This document shows, in pieces, positions 51,482 through 60,376 of a DNA stretch of 64,000 nucleotides. The notes beneath the pieces were generated by a model. That model was not told where the DNA came from. It saw only the letters and a program-made list of their open reading frames with translations, and made no database searches. How positions within the stretch are numbered: the stretch's first letter is position 1; each line of letters starts with the position of its first letter. The position numbers were made by a program, and so were the translations under genes. The DNA is taken from assembly GCF_001314325.1 (NCBI RefSeq), contig NZ_CP009429.1:4216501-4280500 (forward strand), written 5' to 3'. Origin of the DNA: Sphingopyxis macrogoltabida (lineage in GTDB: Bacteria > Pseudomonadota > Alphaproteobacteria > Sphingomonadales > Sphingomonadaceae).

Positions 51482-51972
51482 ACCATCCCGAAATCACCTT
51501 GATCCTGGCGCGCGCCGCCAATGGCGTCATCGGCGCCAACGGCAAGATGCCCTGGCATATCCCCGCCGACCTGCGCCGCTTCAAGCAGCTCACCATGGGA
51601 CGGCCGATGATCATGGGGCGCAAGACCTTCGACAGCCTGCCGGCGGTGCTCGAAGGGCGGCGGCATATCGTGCTGACCCGCGACGCCGACTGGCAGGACG
51701 AGAATGCCGAGGTCGCGCACAGCGTCGAAGAGGCGCTGCGCCTCGCCAACGCGCCGCAGGTGATGGTGATCGGCGGCGCCGAGATTTACGGGCTGTTCCT
51801 TGGCCAGGCCGACCGCATCGAACTGACCGAGGTCGCGCTCGAACCACAGGGCGACGCCGCGATCCCCTATCCCGACGCCCCCGTCTGGAAAGAAGTCGCG
51901 CGCGAAAACCACACCGCCGACGAGGCGGGGCGCCCCGCCTACAGCTTCGTCACCTTCGTCAGGAAAGCATGA
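51478..51972 (+). CDS. folA: Dihydrofolate reductase
   Basis: A 164-residue enzyme that makes tetrahydrofolate. Landmarks are GVIGANGKMPWHIPADLRRF (with Asp in the folate site), MIMGRKTFDSLP for NADPH binding, and VMVIGGAEIYGLFL. It overlaps purK and the dipeptidase gene by 4 bases, linking folate and purine supply. Confidence 0.94.
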   Translation: MNHPEITLILARAANGVIGANGKMPWHIPADLRRFKQLTMGRPMIMGRKTFDSLPAVLEGRRHIVLTRDADWQDENAEVAHSVEEALRLANAPQVMVIGGAEIYGLFLGQADRIELTEVALEPQGDAAIPYPDAPVWKEVARENHTADEAGRPAYSFVTFVRKA

Positions 51973-53189
51973 TGCGCCGCTGGCTCCTCGGCATATTGAT
52001 CGTCGCGTTGGTCGCCGCCGGCGGCTTCTTCCTCTTCGGGCCCGGGATGATCGAGCGCGGGACGAACAAGATCGACGGCAAACCGCTCCTGCAAGTCAGC
52101 GAACGAGCTAGGGCGCTGCACCGGACGCTGACGATCGTCGACCTGCACAGCGACACCCTGCTCTGGAAACGCAGCATTCTCGATCGCGCCGACCGCGGCC
52201 ATATGGACCTGCCGCGGCTCGAGGACGGCAATGTCGCGCTGCAGGTGCTTGCCAGCACGACCAAGTCGCCCAAGGGGCAGAATTATGACGCCAATAGCGG
52301 CGACACCGACAATATCACGACGCTGGCGATCGCCCAGCTCCAGCCGCTGCGGACGTGGGGCTCGCTGCTCGAACGCTCGCTGTGGCACGCCGAAAAGTTG
52401 CACCGCGCGGTCGCCGCGTCGAGCGGGGAGCTGCGCGCCGTCGCCGCGCCGGCCGATGTCGACGCGCTGCTCGCCGCGCGCCGCGGCAAGGCGGTGCCGG
52501 TCGGCGCCATGCTCAGCATCGAGGGGCTGCACGGACTCGAAGGCAAGCTCGCCAATCTCGACCGGCTCTATGCGGCGGGCTTCCGCATGGCGGGACCGGC
52601 GCATTTCTTCGACAATGAGGTCGCGGGCTCGATGCACGGGCTCAAGAAGGGCGGGCTCACGCCGTTCGGCCGGCAGGTCGTGCAGGCGATGGAAGCCAAG
52701 GGGATGATCGTCGACATCGCGCACTGCAGCAAGGCGTGCGTCGCCGACATCCTCAAGATGGCGCGCCGCCCCGTCGTTTCCAGCCACGGCGGCGTGCAGG
52801 CAACGTGCCGGGTCAACCGCAACCTCGACGACGCGCAGATCCGCGGGGTCGCCGCGACCGGCGGCCTGATCGGCATCGGTTACTGGGACGCGGCGGTGTG
52901 CGACACCTCGCCCACGAGCATCGCCAAGGCGATGAAGCATGTGAAGGACCTTGTCGGCATCCAATATGTCGCGCTCGGCAGCGATTATGACGGCGCCACC
53001 ACCGTCCGCTTCGACACGTCGAAGCTGGTCCAGATGACGCAGGCGCTGATCGACGCGGGCTTTACCGACGACGAAATTCGCGCCGCGATGGGCGGCAATG
53101 CGATCCGCGTCCTGAAGGCGGGCATCGCCCCGATGGCGTCCCCCGCACCGCCCCCATCCGCGCCGCCCCCGTCCGCTCCGGCGCGATGA
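51969..53189 (+). CDS. Membrane dipeptidase, M19 family
   Basis: A 406-residue zinc dipeptidase of the renal dipeptidase family. One N-terminal transmembrane helix (residues 4-25) anchors it. The zinc motif DLHSD lies at about residue 59, a bridging Glu in MLSIEGLHG, and His residues in VDIAHCS and VSSHGG. The C-terminus has a Pro/Ala/Ser-rich tail. The ATG at 51969 overlaps the folA stop. Substrates could be D- or L-dipeptides. Confidence 0.88.
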   Translation: MMRRWLLGILIVALVAAGGFFLFGPGMIERGTNKIDGKPLLQVSERARALHRTLTIVDLHSDTLLWKRSILDRADRGHMDLPRLEDGNVALQVLASTTKSPKGQNYDANSGDTDNITTLAIAQLQPLRTWGSLLERSLWHAEKLHRAVAASSGELRAVAAPADVDALLAARRGKAVPVGAMLSIEGLHGLEGKLANLDRLYAAGFRMAGPAHFFDNEVAGSMHGLKKGGLTPFGRQVVQAMEAKGMIVDIAHCSKACVADILKMARRPVVSSHGGVQATCRVNRNLDDAQIRGVAATGGLIGIGYWDAAVCDTSPTSIAKAMKHVKDLVGIQYVALGSDYDGATTVRFDTSKLVQMTQALIDAGFTDDEIRAAMGGNAIRVLKAGIAPMASPAPPPSAPPPSAPAR

Positions 53190-54115
53190 TCCGCCTCGAC
53201 GGCCACGACCGGATCGCCGAACCGCTGCGCGGCGGGGTGATCGCGCTCGGCAATTTCGACGGCTTCCACGCCGGACACCAGGCGGTCGTCGGCCGCGCCG
53301 TGCGTCACGCACGGGACGAGGGCCGCCCTGCGATCGTCGCGACCTTCGACCCGCATCCGGTGCGCTTCTTCAAGCCCGACGTACCGCCCTTCCGCCTCAC
53401 CACGCTCGACCAGCGGCAGGAGTTGTTCGCCGCGGCGGGCGCCGATGCGATGCTCGTCCTGCCCTTCGACGCGGCGCTCGCGGGCACCATGGCCGAGGAT
53501 TTCATTACCGGGCTCCTCCTCGACCGCTACGGCGCCGCCGGTGTCGTCACCGGCGCCGATTTCGTCTTCGGCAAGGGCCGCGGCGGCAATGTCGTGACGC
53601 TCGCCGATCACGCCCGCCGCCTCGGCTTCTTCACCGAGATGGTCGCGCCGGTCGACGACGCCGACGAAGTGATCTCGTCGAGCCGTATCCGCGACGCGCT
53701 GCACGCCGGCGACTGCGCCGCCGCGGCGCGCCTGCTCACCCGCCCGTTCACCGTCCGCGGCACCGTCCAGCACGGCGACAAGAACGGCCGCCTGCTCGGC
53801 TTTCCGACCGCGAACATCGACATGGGCAATTATCTGCGCCCGCGTTACGGCATCTATGCGGTCACCGGCCGCCTTCCCGACGGGCGCATCCTGAAGGGCG
53901 CGGCGAACCTCGGCATCCGCCCCAGCTTCGATCCGCCGAAGGAATTGCTCGAACCGCATTTCTTCGACTTCGCCGAAGACCTTTACGGGCAGGAAATTGA
54001 CGTTGCCTTCCACGCCTTCATCCGCCCCGAAGCGAAGTTCGACGGGCTGGAGGCGCTGATGGCGCAGATTGCGGCGGATTGCGACGAAGCGCGCAAATTA
54101 TTGGCGGACATATAA
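53186..54115 (+). CDS. ribF: Bifunctional riboflavin kinase/FAD synthetase
   Basis: A 309-residue protein. The N-terminal adenylyltransferase domain has GNFDGFHAGHQ (with the HxGH-like nucleotide loop) and TFDPHPV; the C-terminal kinase domain has GRLLGFPTANIDM and GIYAV. It makes FMN and FAD. It overlaps the dipeptidase gene by 4 bases and ends just before a palindromic repeat. Confidence 0.93.
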   Translation: MIRLDGHDRIAEPLRGGVIALGNFDGFHAGHQAVVGRAVRHARDEGRPAIVATFDPHPVRFFKPDVPPFRLTTLDQRQELFAAAGADAMLVLPFDAALAGTMAEDFITGLLLDRYGAAGVVTGADFVFGKGRGGNVVTLADHARRLGFFTEMVAPVDDADEVISSSRIRDALHAGDCAAAARLLTRPFTVRGTVQHGDKNGRLLGFPTANIDMGNYLRPRYGIYAVTGRLPDGRILKGAANLGIRPSFDPPKELLEPHFFDFAEDLYGQEIDVAFHAFIRPEAKFDGLEALMAQIAADCDEARKLLADI

Positions 54116-54126
54116 TTTCCCTCGTC

Positions 54127-54175
54127 ATGCCGGACCTGATCCGGCATCCATGGACCCCGGATCGGGTCCGGGGTC
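54127..54175. repeat. Double-hairpin intergenic repeat, type 1
   Basis: Two perfect hairpins lie in tandem: ATGCCGGA-CCTGA-TCCGGCAT (54127-54147) and GACCCCGGA-TCGGG-TCCGGGGTC (54153-54175). Such palindromic units recur between genes in many alphaproteobacteria. They form here between ribF and the GDPD gene, with no T-run, so they are better read as a dispersed repeat than as a terminator. Confidence 0.75.
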
Positions 54176-54190
54176 ACGGAGGGGGAAAAG

Positions 54191-55237
54191 ATGGCCGATA
54201 GCGACGACTGGGCGGCGGGGCTCGAAGGTCCACCCAAAAAGCCGATGAAGCGCGGCACGAAGATCTTTCTCTGGGTCTTCGCGGCACTCGTCGCCTGGCT
54301 GACGCTGTCGAATGCCAGCTTTCTCGCCCCCGATCCGGCCGGCAAGCCGAAGCTGATCGCACACCGCGGCGTCTATCATCTCTACGACAAGCGCGCTGCC
54401 GCCGGCCGCGACACCTGCACCGCGCGCCATATCCTGCCGCCGCGTGACGCGACGTTCGAGAATACCCCCGAATCGATGCGCCGCGCGGTCGGCATGGGCG
54501 CGACGATGGTCGAGGTCGACGTCGCGCCGACCAAGGACGGCCGCATGGTGCTGTTCCACGACTGGACGGTCGATTGCCGCACCGACGGCAAGGGCGCGAC
54601 GCGTGACCTGACGCTGGCCGAGCTCAAGGCGCTCGACATCGGCTATGGCTATACCGCCGACGGCGGCCAGACCTTCCCGCTGCGCGGCAAGGGCGTCGGG
54701 CTGATGCCGACGGTCGAGGAGGGCCTCGCGGCGCTGCCCGTCCATCCGATCCTCTTCAACTTCAAGTCGAAGGATGCCGCCGAGGCCGACCAATTGTTTG
54801 CGTTCCTGAAAGCCTCGGGCCGCGACAGCGCCAAGATCGGCGACGCCTTTTACGGCGCCGAAGCTCCGGTGAAGCGGATGCGCCAACTGCTGCCCGCGAA
54901 CTGGTCGTTCGACCTCAAGACCGGGGCGATGGCCTGCTCGAAGGATTATGTGACGTGGGGCTGGACGGGTATCGTCCCCGCAAGCTGCCGGAACGGCGTG
55001 ATCGCGATCCCGGTCAATTACCAATGGGCCTTCTGGGGCTGGCCCGACCGGCTGATCGCGCGGATGGACAGCGTCGGCGCGCGGATCATCGTCTTCGGCC
55101 CCTATGAAAGCGGCAAGTCGAACGAGGGGCTGACGACGCCGCAGCAACTCGCGAAGGTGCCCGCGAGCTTCAACGGCTATATCTGGGTCGAGGATATCCG
55201 TGAAATCGGGCCCGCACTGCGGCCGCGGCAGAAGTAA
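54191..55237 (+). CDS. Glycerophosphodiester phosphodiesterase family protein
   Basis: A 348-residue protein with one N-terminal transmembrane helix (residues about 23-45) and a GDPD TIM-barrel. Active-site marks are IAHRG, FENTPESM (with Glu), and EVDVAPTKDGRMVLFHD. The middle carries an insert between IAHRG and FENTP with two Cys. The typical role is hydrolysis of glycerophosphodiesters at the membrane. It is flanked by two different palindromic repeats. Confidence 0.88.
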   Translation: MADSDDWAAGLEGPPKKPMKRGTKIFLWVFAALVAWLTLSNASFLAPDPAGKPKLIAHRGVYHLYDKRAAAGRDTCTARHILPPRDATFENTPESMRRAVGMGATMVEVDVAPTKDGRMVLFHDWTVDCRTDGKGATRDLTLAELKALDIGYGYTADGGQTFPLRGKGVGLMPTVEEGLAALPVHPILFNFKSKDAAEADQLFAFLKASGRDSAKIGDAFYGAEAPVKRMRQLLPANWSFDLKTGAMACSKDYVTWGWTGIVPASCRNGVIAIPVNYQWAFWGWPDRLIARMDSVGARIIVFGPYESGKSNEGLTTPQQLAKVPASFNGYIWVEDIREIGPALRPRQK

Positions 55238-55251
55238 CCTCGCAAATTCTG

Positions 55252-55325
55252 TTCGTGTCGAGCGAAGTCGAGACACCCCGAAGGCGTGTACGCCCGATGG
55301 GCATCTCGACTTCGCTCGATGCGAA
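55252..55325. repeat. Inverted repeat, type 2 (REP-like)
   Basis: The left arm (55252-55276) and right arm (55301-55325) share TCGAGCGAAGTCGAGA in inverted orientation, 21 of 25 positions paired, separated by 24 bases. This GTCGAGCGAAGTCGAGAC unit is a frequent intergenic palindrome in sphingomonad genomes. It sits between the GDPD gene and ileS. Confidence 0.75.
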
Positions 55326-55384
55326 CGGGAATTGAAGACGACGGTGGTTTGCTCCCACGCAAATCTGCGCTAAGCGCCCGGGCC

Positions 55385-58381
55385 ATGACCGACAGCACGC
55401 CTGCCCCCGAAGCCCGCGATTACCGCGACACCGTCTTCCTGCCCAAGACCGACTTTCCGATGAAGGCCGGCCTGCCGCAGAAGGAGCCGTTGATTCTGGC
55501 GAAATGGCTCGAAGGCAATCTCGAGGGGCAGATTCGCGAAGCGCGCAAGGACCGCGAGCAGTTCATCCTCCACGACGGCCCGCCGTACGCGAACGGCGAC
55601 ATGCATATCGGCCATGCGCTCAACCATATCCTGAAGGACATGGTCGTCCGCACCCAGACGCTGAAGGGCATGGATTCGCCTTACGTCCCCGGCTGGGACT
55701 GCCACGGCCTGCCGATCGAGTGGAAGGTCGAGGAACAGTATCGCAAGAAAAAGCTCAACAAGGACGAAGTGCCGGTCGAGGAATTCCGCGCCGAATGCCG
55801 CGCCTATGCCCAGCATTGGGTCGACACCCAGCGCGAGCAGTTGAAGCGCCTCGGCATCGGCGGCGACTGGGACCACCCCTACCTCACCATGGATTTCGAC
55901 GCCGAAGCGGTGATCGTCCGCGAGCTGATGAAATTCGCCGAATCGAACCAGCTCTATCGCGGCGCCAAGCCGGTGATGTGGTCGCCGGTCGAAAAGACAG
56001 CGCTCGCCGAGGCCGAGATCGAATATGAAGATATCGTCTCGACCCAGATCGACGTGGCGTTCGAGATCGTCGAAAGCCCGATTCCCGAGCTGGTCGGCGC
56101 GCATGCGGTGATCTGGACGACGACGCCGTGGACGATCCCGGTCAACCAGGCTTTGGCCTATGGGCCTGAGGTCGAATATGCACTCTACGCCTTCCGCACC
56201 GATGCAGAAGCGACCTATGGCGCTGACGAAAATCTCGCCAACGCGGTTAGCGAAGCCTTGGCAGAAGCAGGTTGGCCGCACGAAGGTCGTCCCGTTCTGC
56301 TCGCGGTAGAACTGGCACGACAATTCGAGGCGCGCTGCCGCGCGACGCTGCCCCCGATCGACCTGAATGCAATCGGCGCAACGAGCCTGGCTCTCACTCT
56401 GGAAGCTGCTGGCCCCACGATCCGCGGAGCGGACCTCGCCGGCACCATCGCCCGCCACCCGATGCACGCGCTCGGCGGCTTCTACGCGCGCCCGCGCCCC
56501 TTCCTGCCCGGCGATTTCGTCACCACCGACAGCGGCACGGGCCTTGTCCATATGTCGCCCGACCATGGCGAGGACGATTTCGACCTGTGCAAGGCGAACG
56601 GCATCGACCCCGTCTTCGCGGTCGAGGGCGACGGCAAATATCGCGCCGACTGGGCGTGGCTCGGCGGTCAGGGCAGCGTGATCAACCCGAAATTCAATGC
56701 CCCCGACGGCCCGATCTGCACCGACCTGCGTGAAGCCGGGGCGCTGCTCGCGGCCTCGGCCGACTATATGCACAGCTATCCGCATAGCTGGCGCTCGAAG
56801 GCGAAGGTCATCTATCGCTGCACCCCGCAATGGTTCGTGCCGATGGACAAGGTCATCGACCGCGACACCCCGCGCTGCGCCGACGAAGCGAATATCCGCG
56901 CCGCGCAAGGCGATGGCGAAACGCTCCGCCAGCTTGCGATGCAGGCGATCGAGGATACGCGCTTCGTCCCCGCCAAGGGCCGCAACCGCATCGGGTCGAT
57001 GGTCGAAGGGCGTCCCGACTGGGTTCTGTCGCGCCAGCGCGCGTGGGGCGTGCCGATCACCCTGTTCGTCCACCGCAAGAGCGGCCAATATCTGATCGAC
57101 ACCGCGGTCAACGACCGCATCGTCGCTGCGGTGAAGGCGGGCGGGGTCGATGCATGGAGCGATGCGCGCGCACAGGAATATCTCGGCGATCAATATGACG
57201 CCGCCGATTACGAGCGGATCACCGACATCCTCGACGTGTGGTTCGATTCGGGCTGCACCCACGCCTTCGTGCTCGAAAGCGGCAAATGGCCGGCGCTGAT
57301 CCGCCGCGACGGTTCGACGCACAGCGCCGACCTCTATCTCGAAGGCAGCGACCAGCATCGCGGCTGGTTCCAGTCGTCGCTGCTCGAAAGCTGCGGCACG
57401 CGCGGCCGTGCGCCGTACAAGGCGGTGCTGACGCACGGCTTCACGATGGACAGCAAGGGCATGAAAATGTCCAAGTCGCTGGGCAACACGATCAGCCCGA
57501 TTGACCTGATGCGCGACTATGGCGCCGATATCCTGCGCCTGTGGGCGCTGTCGGTCGATTTCACCGAGGACCACCGCATCGGCAAGGAAATCCTCGCCGG
57601 GGTCGCCGACCAGTATAGGAAGCTCCGCAACACCTTCCGCTACCTGCTCGGCGCGCTCGACGGGTTCACGGAAGACGAGCGCGTCACCGACGTTGCGGCG
57701 ATGCCCGAACTCGAACGCTATATGCTGTCGCTGCTCGCCGAACTCGATGCGAAGCTGGCGCGCGCGGTCGATGATTTCGACTTCAACAGCTACACGCGCA
57801 GCCTTGCCGATTTCTGCAACGAGGATCTGTCGGCCTTCTATTTCGACATCCGCAAGGACCGGCTCTATTGCGACGTCAACCCGGCGACCGGCTACCAGAC
57901 GGCCGAACGCGCCGCCTATCGCACCGTGCTCGACACGCTGTTCCACGCGCTAGTGCGCTATGCGGCGCCGGTGCTGGTGTTCACCAGCGAAGAGGTGTGG
58001 GGCACGCGCTATCCCGAAGCGACGTCGGTTCACCTGCTCGAATGGCCCGCGGTCGATGCCGCGTGGAACGATGCCAATCTTGGCACGAAATGGGCCGGGG
58101 TCCGCGCGCAGCGCGAAGCGGTGACCGAAGCGATCGAACCCTATCGCCGCGAAAAGACGATCCGCTCCAGCCTCGAGGCAGAAGTCGCGATTCCCGCGCC
58201 CACGCTCGACACCGCCGCGCTCGAGGAAGTGTTCATCGTGTCGGTGGCCCGCGCCGGCGACGAACTTGCGGTGACCCGCACCGAAAACCACAAATGCGGC
58301 CGCTGCTGGCGCCATCTGCCCGAGGTCGAAACCGACGGCAGCTTGTGCAATCGCTGCGACACGGTATTGGAAGCGGAATGA
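55385..58381 (+). CDS. ileS: Isoleucyl-tRNA synthetase
   Basis: A 998-residue class I synthetase. HIGH is at residues 74-77 and KMSKS at 694-698. The C-terminal zinc ribbon CGRCW...CNRC is present. The start ATG 55385 follows the last repeat. The CP1 editing domain holds an unusual stretch at about residues 255-352 (see findings). lspA overlaps its stop. Confidence 0.95.
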   Translation: MTDSTPAPEARDYRDTVFLPKTDFPMKAGLPQKEPLILAKWLEGNLEGQIREARKDREQFILHDGPPYANGDMHIGHALNHILKDMVVRTQTLKGMDSPYVPGWDCHGLPIEWKVEEQYRKKKLNKDEVPVEEFRAECRAYAQHWVDTQREQLKRLGIGGDWDHPYLTMDFDAEAVIVRELMKFAESNQLYRGAKPVMWSPVEKTALAEAEIEYEDIVSTQIDVAFEIVESPIPELVGAHAVIWTTTPWTIPVNQALAYGPEVEYALYAFRTDAEATYGADENLANAVSEALAEAGWPHEGRPVLLAVELARQFEARCRATLPPIDLNAIGATSLALTLEAAGPTIRGADLAGTIARHPMHALGGFYARPRPFLPGDFVTTDSGTGLVHMSPDHGEDDFDLCKANGIDPVFAVEGDGKYRADWAWLGGQGSVINPKFNAPDGPICTDLREAGALLAASADYMHSYPHSWRSKAKVIYRCTPQWFVPMDKVIDRDTPRCADEANIRAAQGDGETLRQLAMQAIEDTRFVPAKGRNRIGSMVEGRPDWVLSRQRAWGVPITLFVHRKSGQYLIDTAVNDRIVAAVKAGGVDAWSDARAQEYLGDQYDAADYERITDILDVWFDSGCTHAFVLESGKWPALIRRDGSTHSADLYLEGSDQHRGWFQSSLLESCGTRGRAPYKAVLTHGFTMDSKGMKMSKSLGNTISPIDLMRDYGADILRLWALSVDFTEDHRIGKEILAGVADQYRKLRNTFRYLLGALDGFTEDERVTDVAAMPELERYMLSLLAELDAKLARAVDDFDFNSYTRSLADFCNEDLSAFYFDIRKDRLYCDVNPATGYQTAERAAYRTVLDTLFHALVRYAAPVLVFTSEEVWGTRYPEATSVHLLEWPAVDAAWNDANLGTKWAGVRAQREAVTEAIEPYRREKTIRSSLEAEVAIPAPTLDTAALEEVFIVSVARAGDELAVTRTENHKCGRCWRHLPEVETDGSLCNRCDTVLEAE

Positions 58382-58911
58382 GTAGCCAACGTTCGCCGTA
58401 TCTGCGCTTCGGCCTGTTGATCGCGGCCTTCGCCTTTCTTCTCGACCAGGTCAGCAAATGGGTCGTGATCGTGCCGCTGTCGCTCGAACCGAAGCGCGTC
58501 ATCGAGATCCTGCCCTTCTTCAACCTGACCTGGGCGGAAAATTGCGGCATCTCGCTGTCGATGTTCGCCAGTTGCACCGACACGACGCGCTGGACGCTCG
58601 TTGCGGTGACGGGAATCGTCGCCGGTGCGGTCGCCATCTGGATGACGCGCGAAAAGGCGCGCGGCGACGTCATCGCGCTCGCGATGATCCTCGGCGGCGC
58701 GCTGGGCAATATCGTCGACCGCGTCCGCTACGGCTATGTCGTCGACTATGCCGACCTGCATTTCGGCGACTTTCGTCCTTTCATGATCTTCAACGTCGCC
58801 GATGCCTGCATCACCCTGGGGGTGCTTTTGCTGGTTGCGCGCGCGCTGCTCTTGCGCGAAAAGGCCCCCGAGGCAGCCCCTTCACCGAACAAGGGCGCCG
58901 CCGCCGATTAA
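58378..58911 (+). CDS. lspA: Lipoprotein signal peptidase
   Basis: A 177-residue membrane aspartic protease with four transmembrane helices. Catalytic Asp residues lie in GNIVDRVRYGYVVDY and in FNVADACI. It cleaves lipoprotein signal peptides after lipidation. The ATGA overlap with ileS is common. The window encodes several lipoproteins that need it, including the DUF3035 protein just downstream. Confidence 0.94.
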   Translation: MSSQRSPYLRFGLLIAAFAFLLDQVSKWVVIVPLSLEPKRVIEILPFFNLTWAENCGISLSMFASCTDTTRWTLVAVTGIVAGAVAIWMTREKARGDVIALAMILGGALGNIVDRVRYGYVVDYADLHFGDFRPFMIFNVADACITLGVLLLVARALLLREKAPEAAPSPNKGAAAD

Positions 58912-58936
58912 CGGGGCGCATAGGAGAGATTTTCAA

Positions 58937-59356
58937 GTGAACCGGACCACCGCCATCCTCGCCGTCGCCGTTGCCGCATCGACCCTGTCGGCCTGCGGGT
59001 CGAACAGCCTGTTCAGCCGCGACCGGCCCGACGAATTCGCCGTGTCGCGTCAAGCGCCGCTCGTCGTACCGCCCGATTTCGCGCTCACCCCGCCCGCGCC
59101 CGGCTCGGCGCGCCCCGGCGGCGAATCGACCGCAGAGCAGACGCTGCGCGCCCTGTTCGGCGGCCCCGCCCCGCGCAGCGCGACCGAAGCCGCGATCATC
59201 GGCAGCGCCGACGGCACGCGCGGCGACCCGGGCATCCGCAGCCAGGTCGGCAGCCCCGACACGCAGGTCGTCGACAAGGGTCTCGTCACCCGCGACATCC
59301 TCGCCGCCCCCGAAGGCGACGGCCGCGAAGCCTCGGCGGCGATCCCGGGGAACTGA
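58937..59356 (+). CDS. DUF3035-family lipoprotein
   Basis: A 139-residue lipoprotein starting at GTG 58937, with TAGGAGAG upstream. The lipobox is LSAC with Cys at about residue 20. The mature part has the DUF3035 core, RPDEFAVSRQAPLVVPPDFAL-like, followed by a Pro/Gly-rich linker and a C-terminal TRDILAAPEG segment. It is common next to lspA in sphingomonads. The function is unknown. Confidence 0.88.
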   Translation: MNRTTAILAVAVAASTLSACGSNSLFSRDRPDEFAVSRQAPLVVPPDFALTPPAPGSARPGGESTAEQTLRALFGGPAPRSATEAAIIGSADGTRGDPGIRSQVGSPDTQVVDKGLVTRDILAAPEGDGREASAAIPGN

Positions 59357-59380
59357 AACGCCCCGCATCGCGCATGAAAC

Positions 59381-59410
59381 CGGCCCGGCTTTCCGGGCCG
59401 TTTTCTTTTG
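59381..59410 (+). terminator. Rho-independent terminator after DUF3035 gene
   Basis: CGGCCCGG (59381-59388), loop CTTT, CCGGGCCG (59393-59400), followed by TTTTCTTTT. It ends the ileS-lspA-DUF3035 transcript. Confidence 0.88.
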
Positions 59411-59412
59411 GG

Positions 59413-60081
59413 TCAGGTGACGATCAGCGAAAAAAGCACAAAGAGGACCAGCGCCTCGACCATCGCGCGCGAGGCGTGCAGCGCGGCGCGCCAGCGACTG
59501 ATCCGCAGATGCTGCGCGAACCACAGGATCTGCAGGCTGCCGAACCACAAGAGCGCGAGCGCGAGCAGCACCAGCCCCGCGATCCCCGCCGCGAGCGGCT
59601 TGAGCTGCAGCAGGATAGAGGCGCCCGAGACCATCAGCGCGAAGGGCGCGGCGACATAGCATTGGCTATAGAAAGGCGCCTTCAACGGCACCCGGTCGAG
59701 CTTCACATGCCGCGCCCGCACCAGCCGCGCCGCCATGACGAGCGGAAACAGGCTGAAGAAGGCGACGCGCATCAGGATATAGGTCGTATCGTCGTTGACC
59801 AGCCCGCCCAGCCCGGTCTTGTCGGCGACGATCGCGCTCTCGCCCACCGTCGACAGTTCGAGGGCATGGCTGATCACCAGCGTCAGCAGCAGGAACAGCG
59901 GCGGCGACAGCGTGTCGGTATATTGCTTTTCCTCGGCATCACCCTGCTCGGCGTCCGAATAATCCATCATCTTGAGCGGCCGGGTCAGCCCCTGCCACAA
60001 TGTCACCGGATAGAAGATCAGCCACGACATCACCTCGTAAAGCAGCTCGTCGAGCGACTTCAGGAGGTTGAAGAAGTTCAT
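59413..60081 (-). CDS. Multi-helix membrane protein, unknown
   Basis: A 222-residue protein with five predicted hydrophobic helices (first at about residues 62-78 after a charged N-terminal region; also SLFPLVMAARLV, ALMVSGASILL, a long IAGLVLLALALLWFGSLQILWFA and a last helix at the end). The topology resembles YIP1-like or permease-type small membrane proteins. No catalytic motif is visible. It is convergent with the DUF3035 gene. Confidence 0.72.
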   Translation of the reverse strand: MNFFNLLKSLDELLYEVMSWLIFYPVTLWQGLTRPLKMMDYSDAEQGDAEEKQYTDTLSPPLFLLLTLVISHALELSTVGESAIVADKTGLGGLVNDDTTYILMRVAFFSLFPLVMAARLVRARHVKLDRVPLKAPFYSQCYVAAPFALMVSGASILLQLKPLAAGIAGLVLLALALLWFGSLQILWFAQHLRISRWRAALHASRAMVEALVLFVLFSLIVT

Positions 60082-60103
60082 GCCGCCCCCAGTTCCGCGC
60101 GGT

Positions 60104-60371
60104 TAGGGCCAGAACCCATTAATTCCACGTTCGAGGCGTCGAAATGGCGAAGATATCGAGCTTGGGCGGGTGCAGCGGGTAGCATCGCTACCCGCAAGAT
60201 CGCGCAAGCTTGAGATCGAAGCCATTTCGGCGTCCCTGCGGGATTTGACCGATTTTGCTCATTGCTTCGTCGAAAAGCCTTGAAATATCGACATATTCCT
60301 GCGCCTTTTCTCCTCGCACTGAGCAAAATCGCCTCAAACCTCGAACGTGGAATTAATGGGTTCTGGCCCTA
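60104..60371. mobile_element. MITE-like element with 33-bp perfect terminal inverted repeats
   Basis: Both ends are TAGGGCCAGAACCC followed by ATTAATTCCACGTTCGAGG in inverted orientation: 33 bases match perfectly (60104-60136 and 60339-60371). The 268-bp element has no transposase gene; the minus-strand open frame of 82 codons through it and beyond is not a credible gene. The outermost TA on both sides could be a TA target-site duplication, as used by IS630/Tc1-type transposases. Confidence 0.85.
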
Positions 60372-60376
60372 GCAGT

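Noticed and set aside
55370..57946. Minus-strand open frame of 858 codons opposite ileS
   Set aside because: Shadow of a high-GC gene; no ribosome site or family match, and ileS is clear on the plus strand.
60078..60326. 82-codon minus-strand frame over the MITE-like element
   Set aside because: It spans most of the repeat element and its junction, has a basic low-information product, and is explained by the element.
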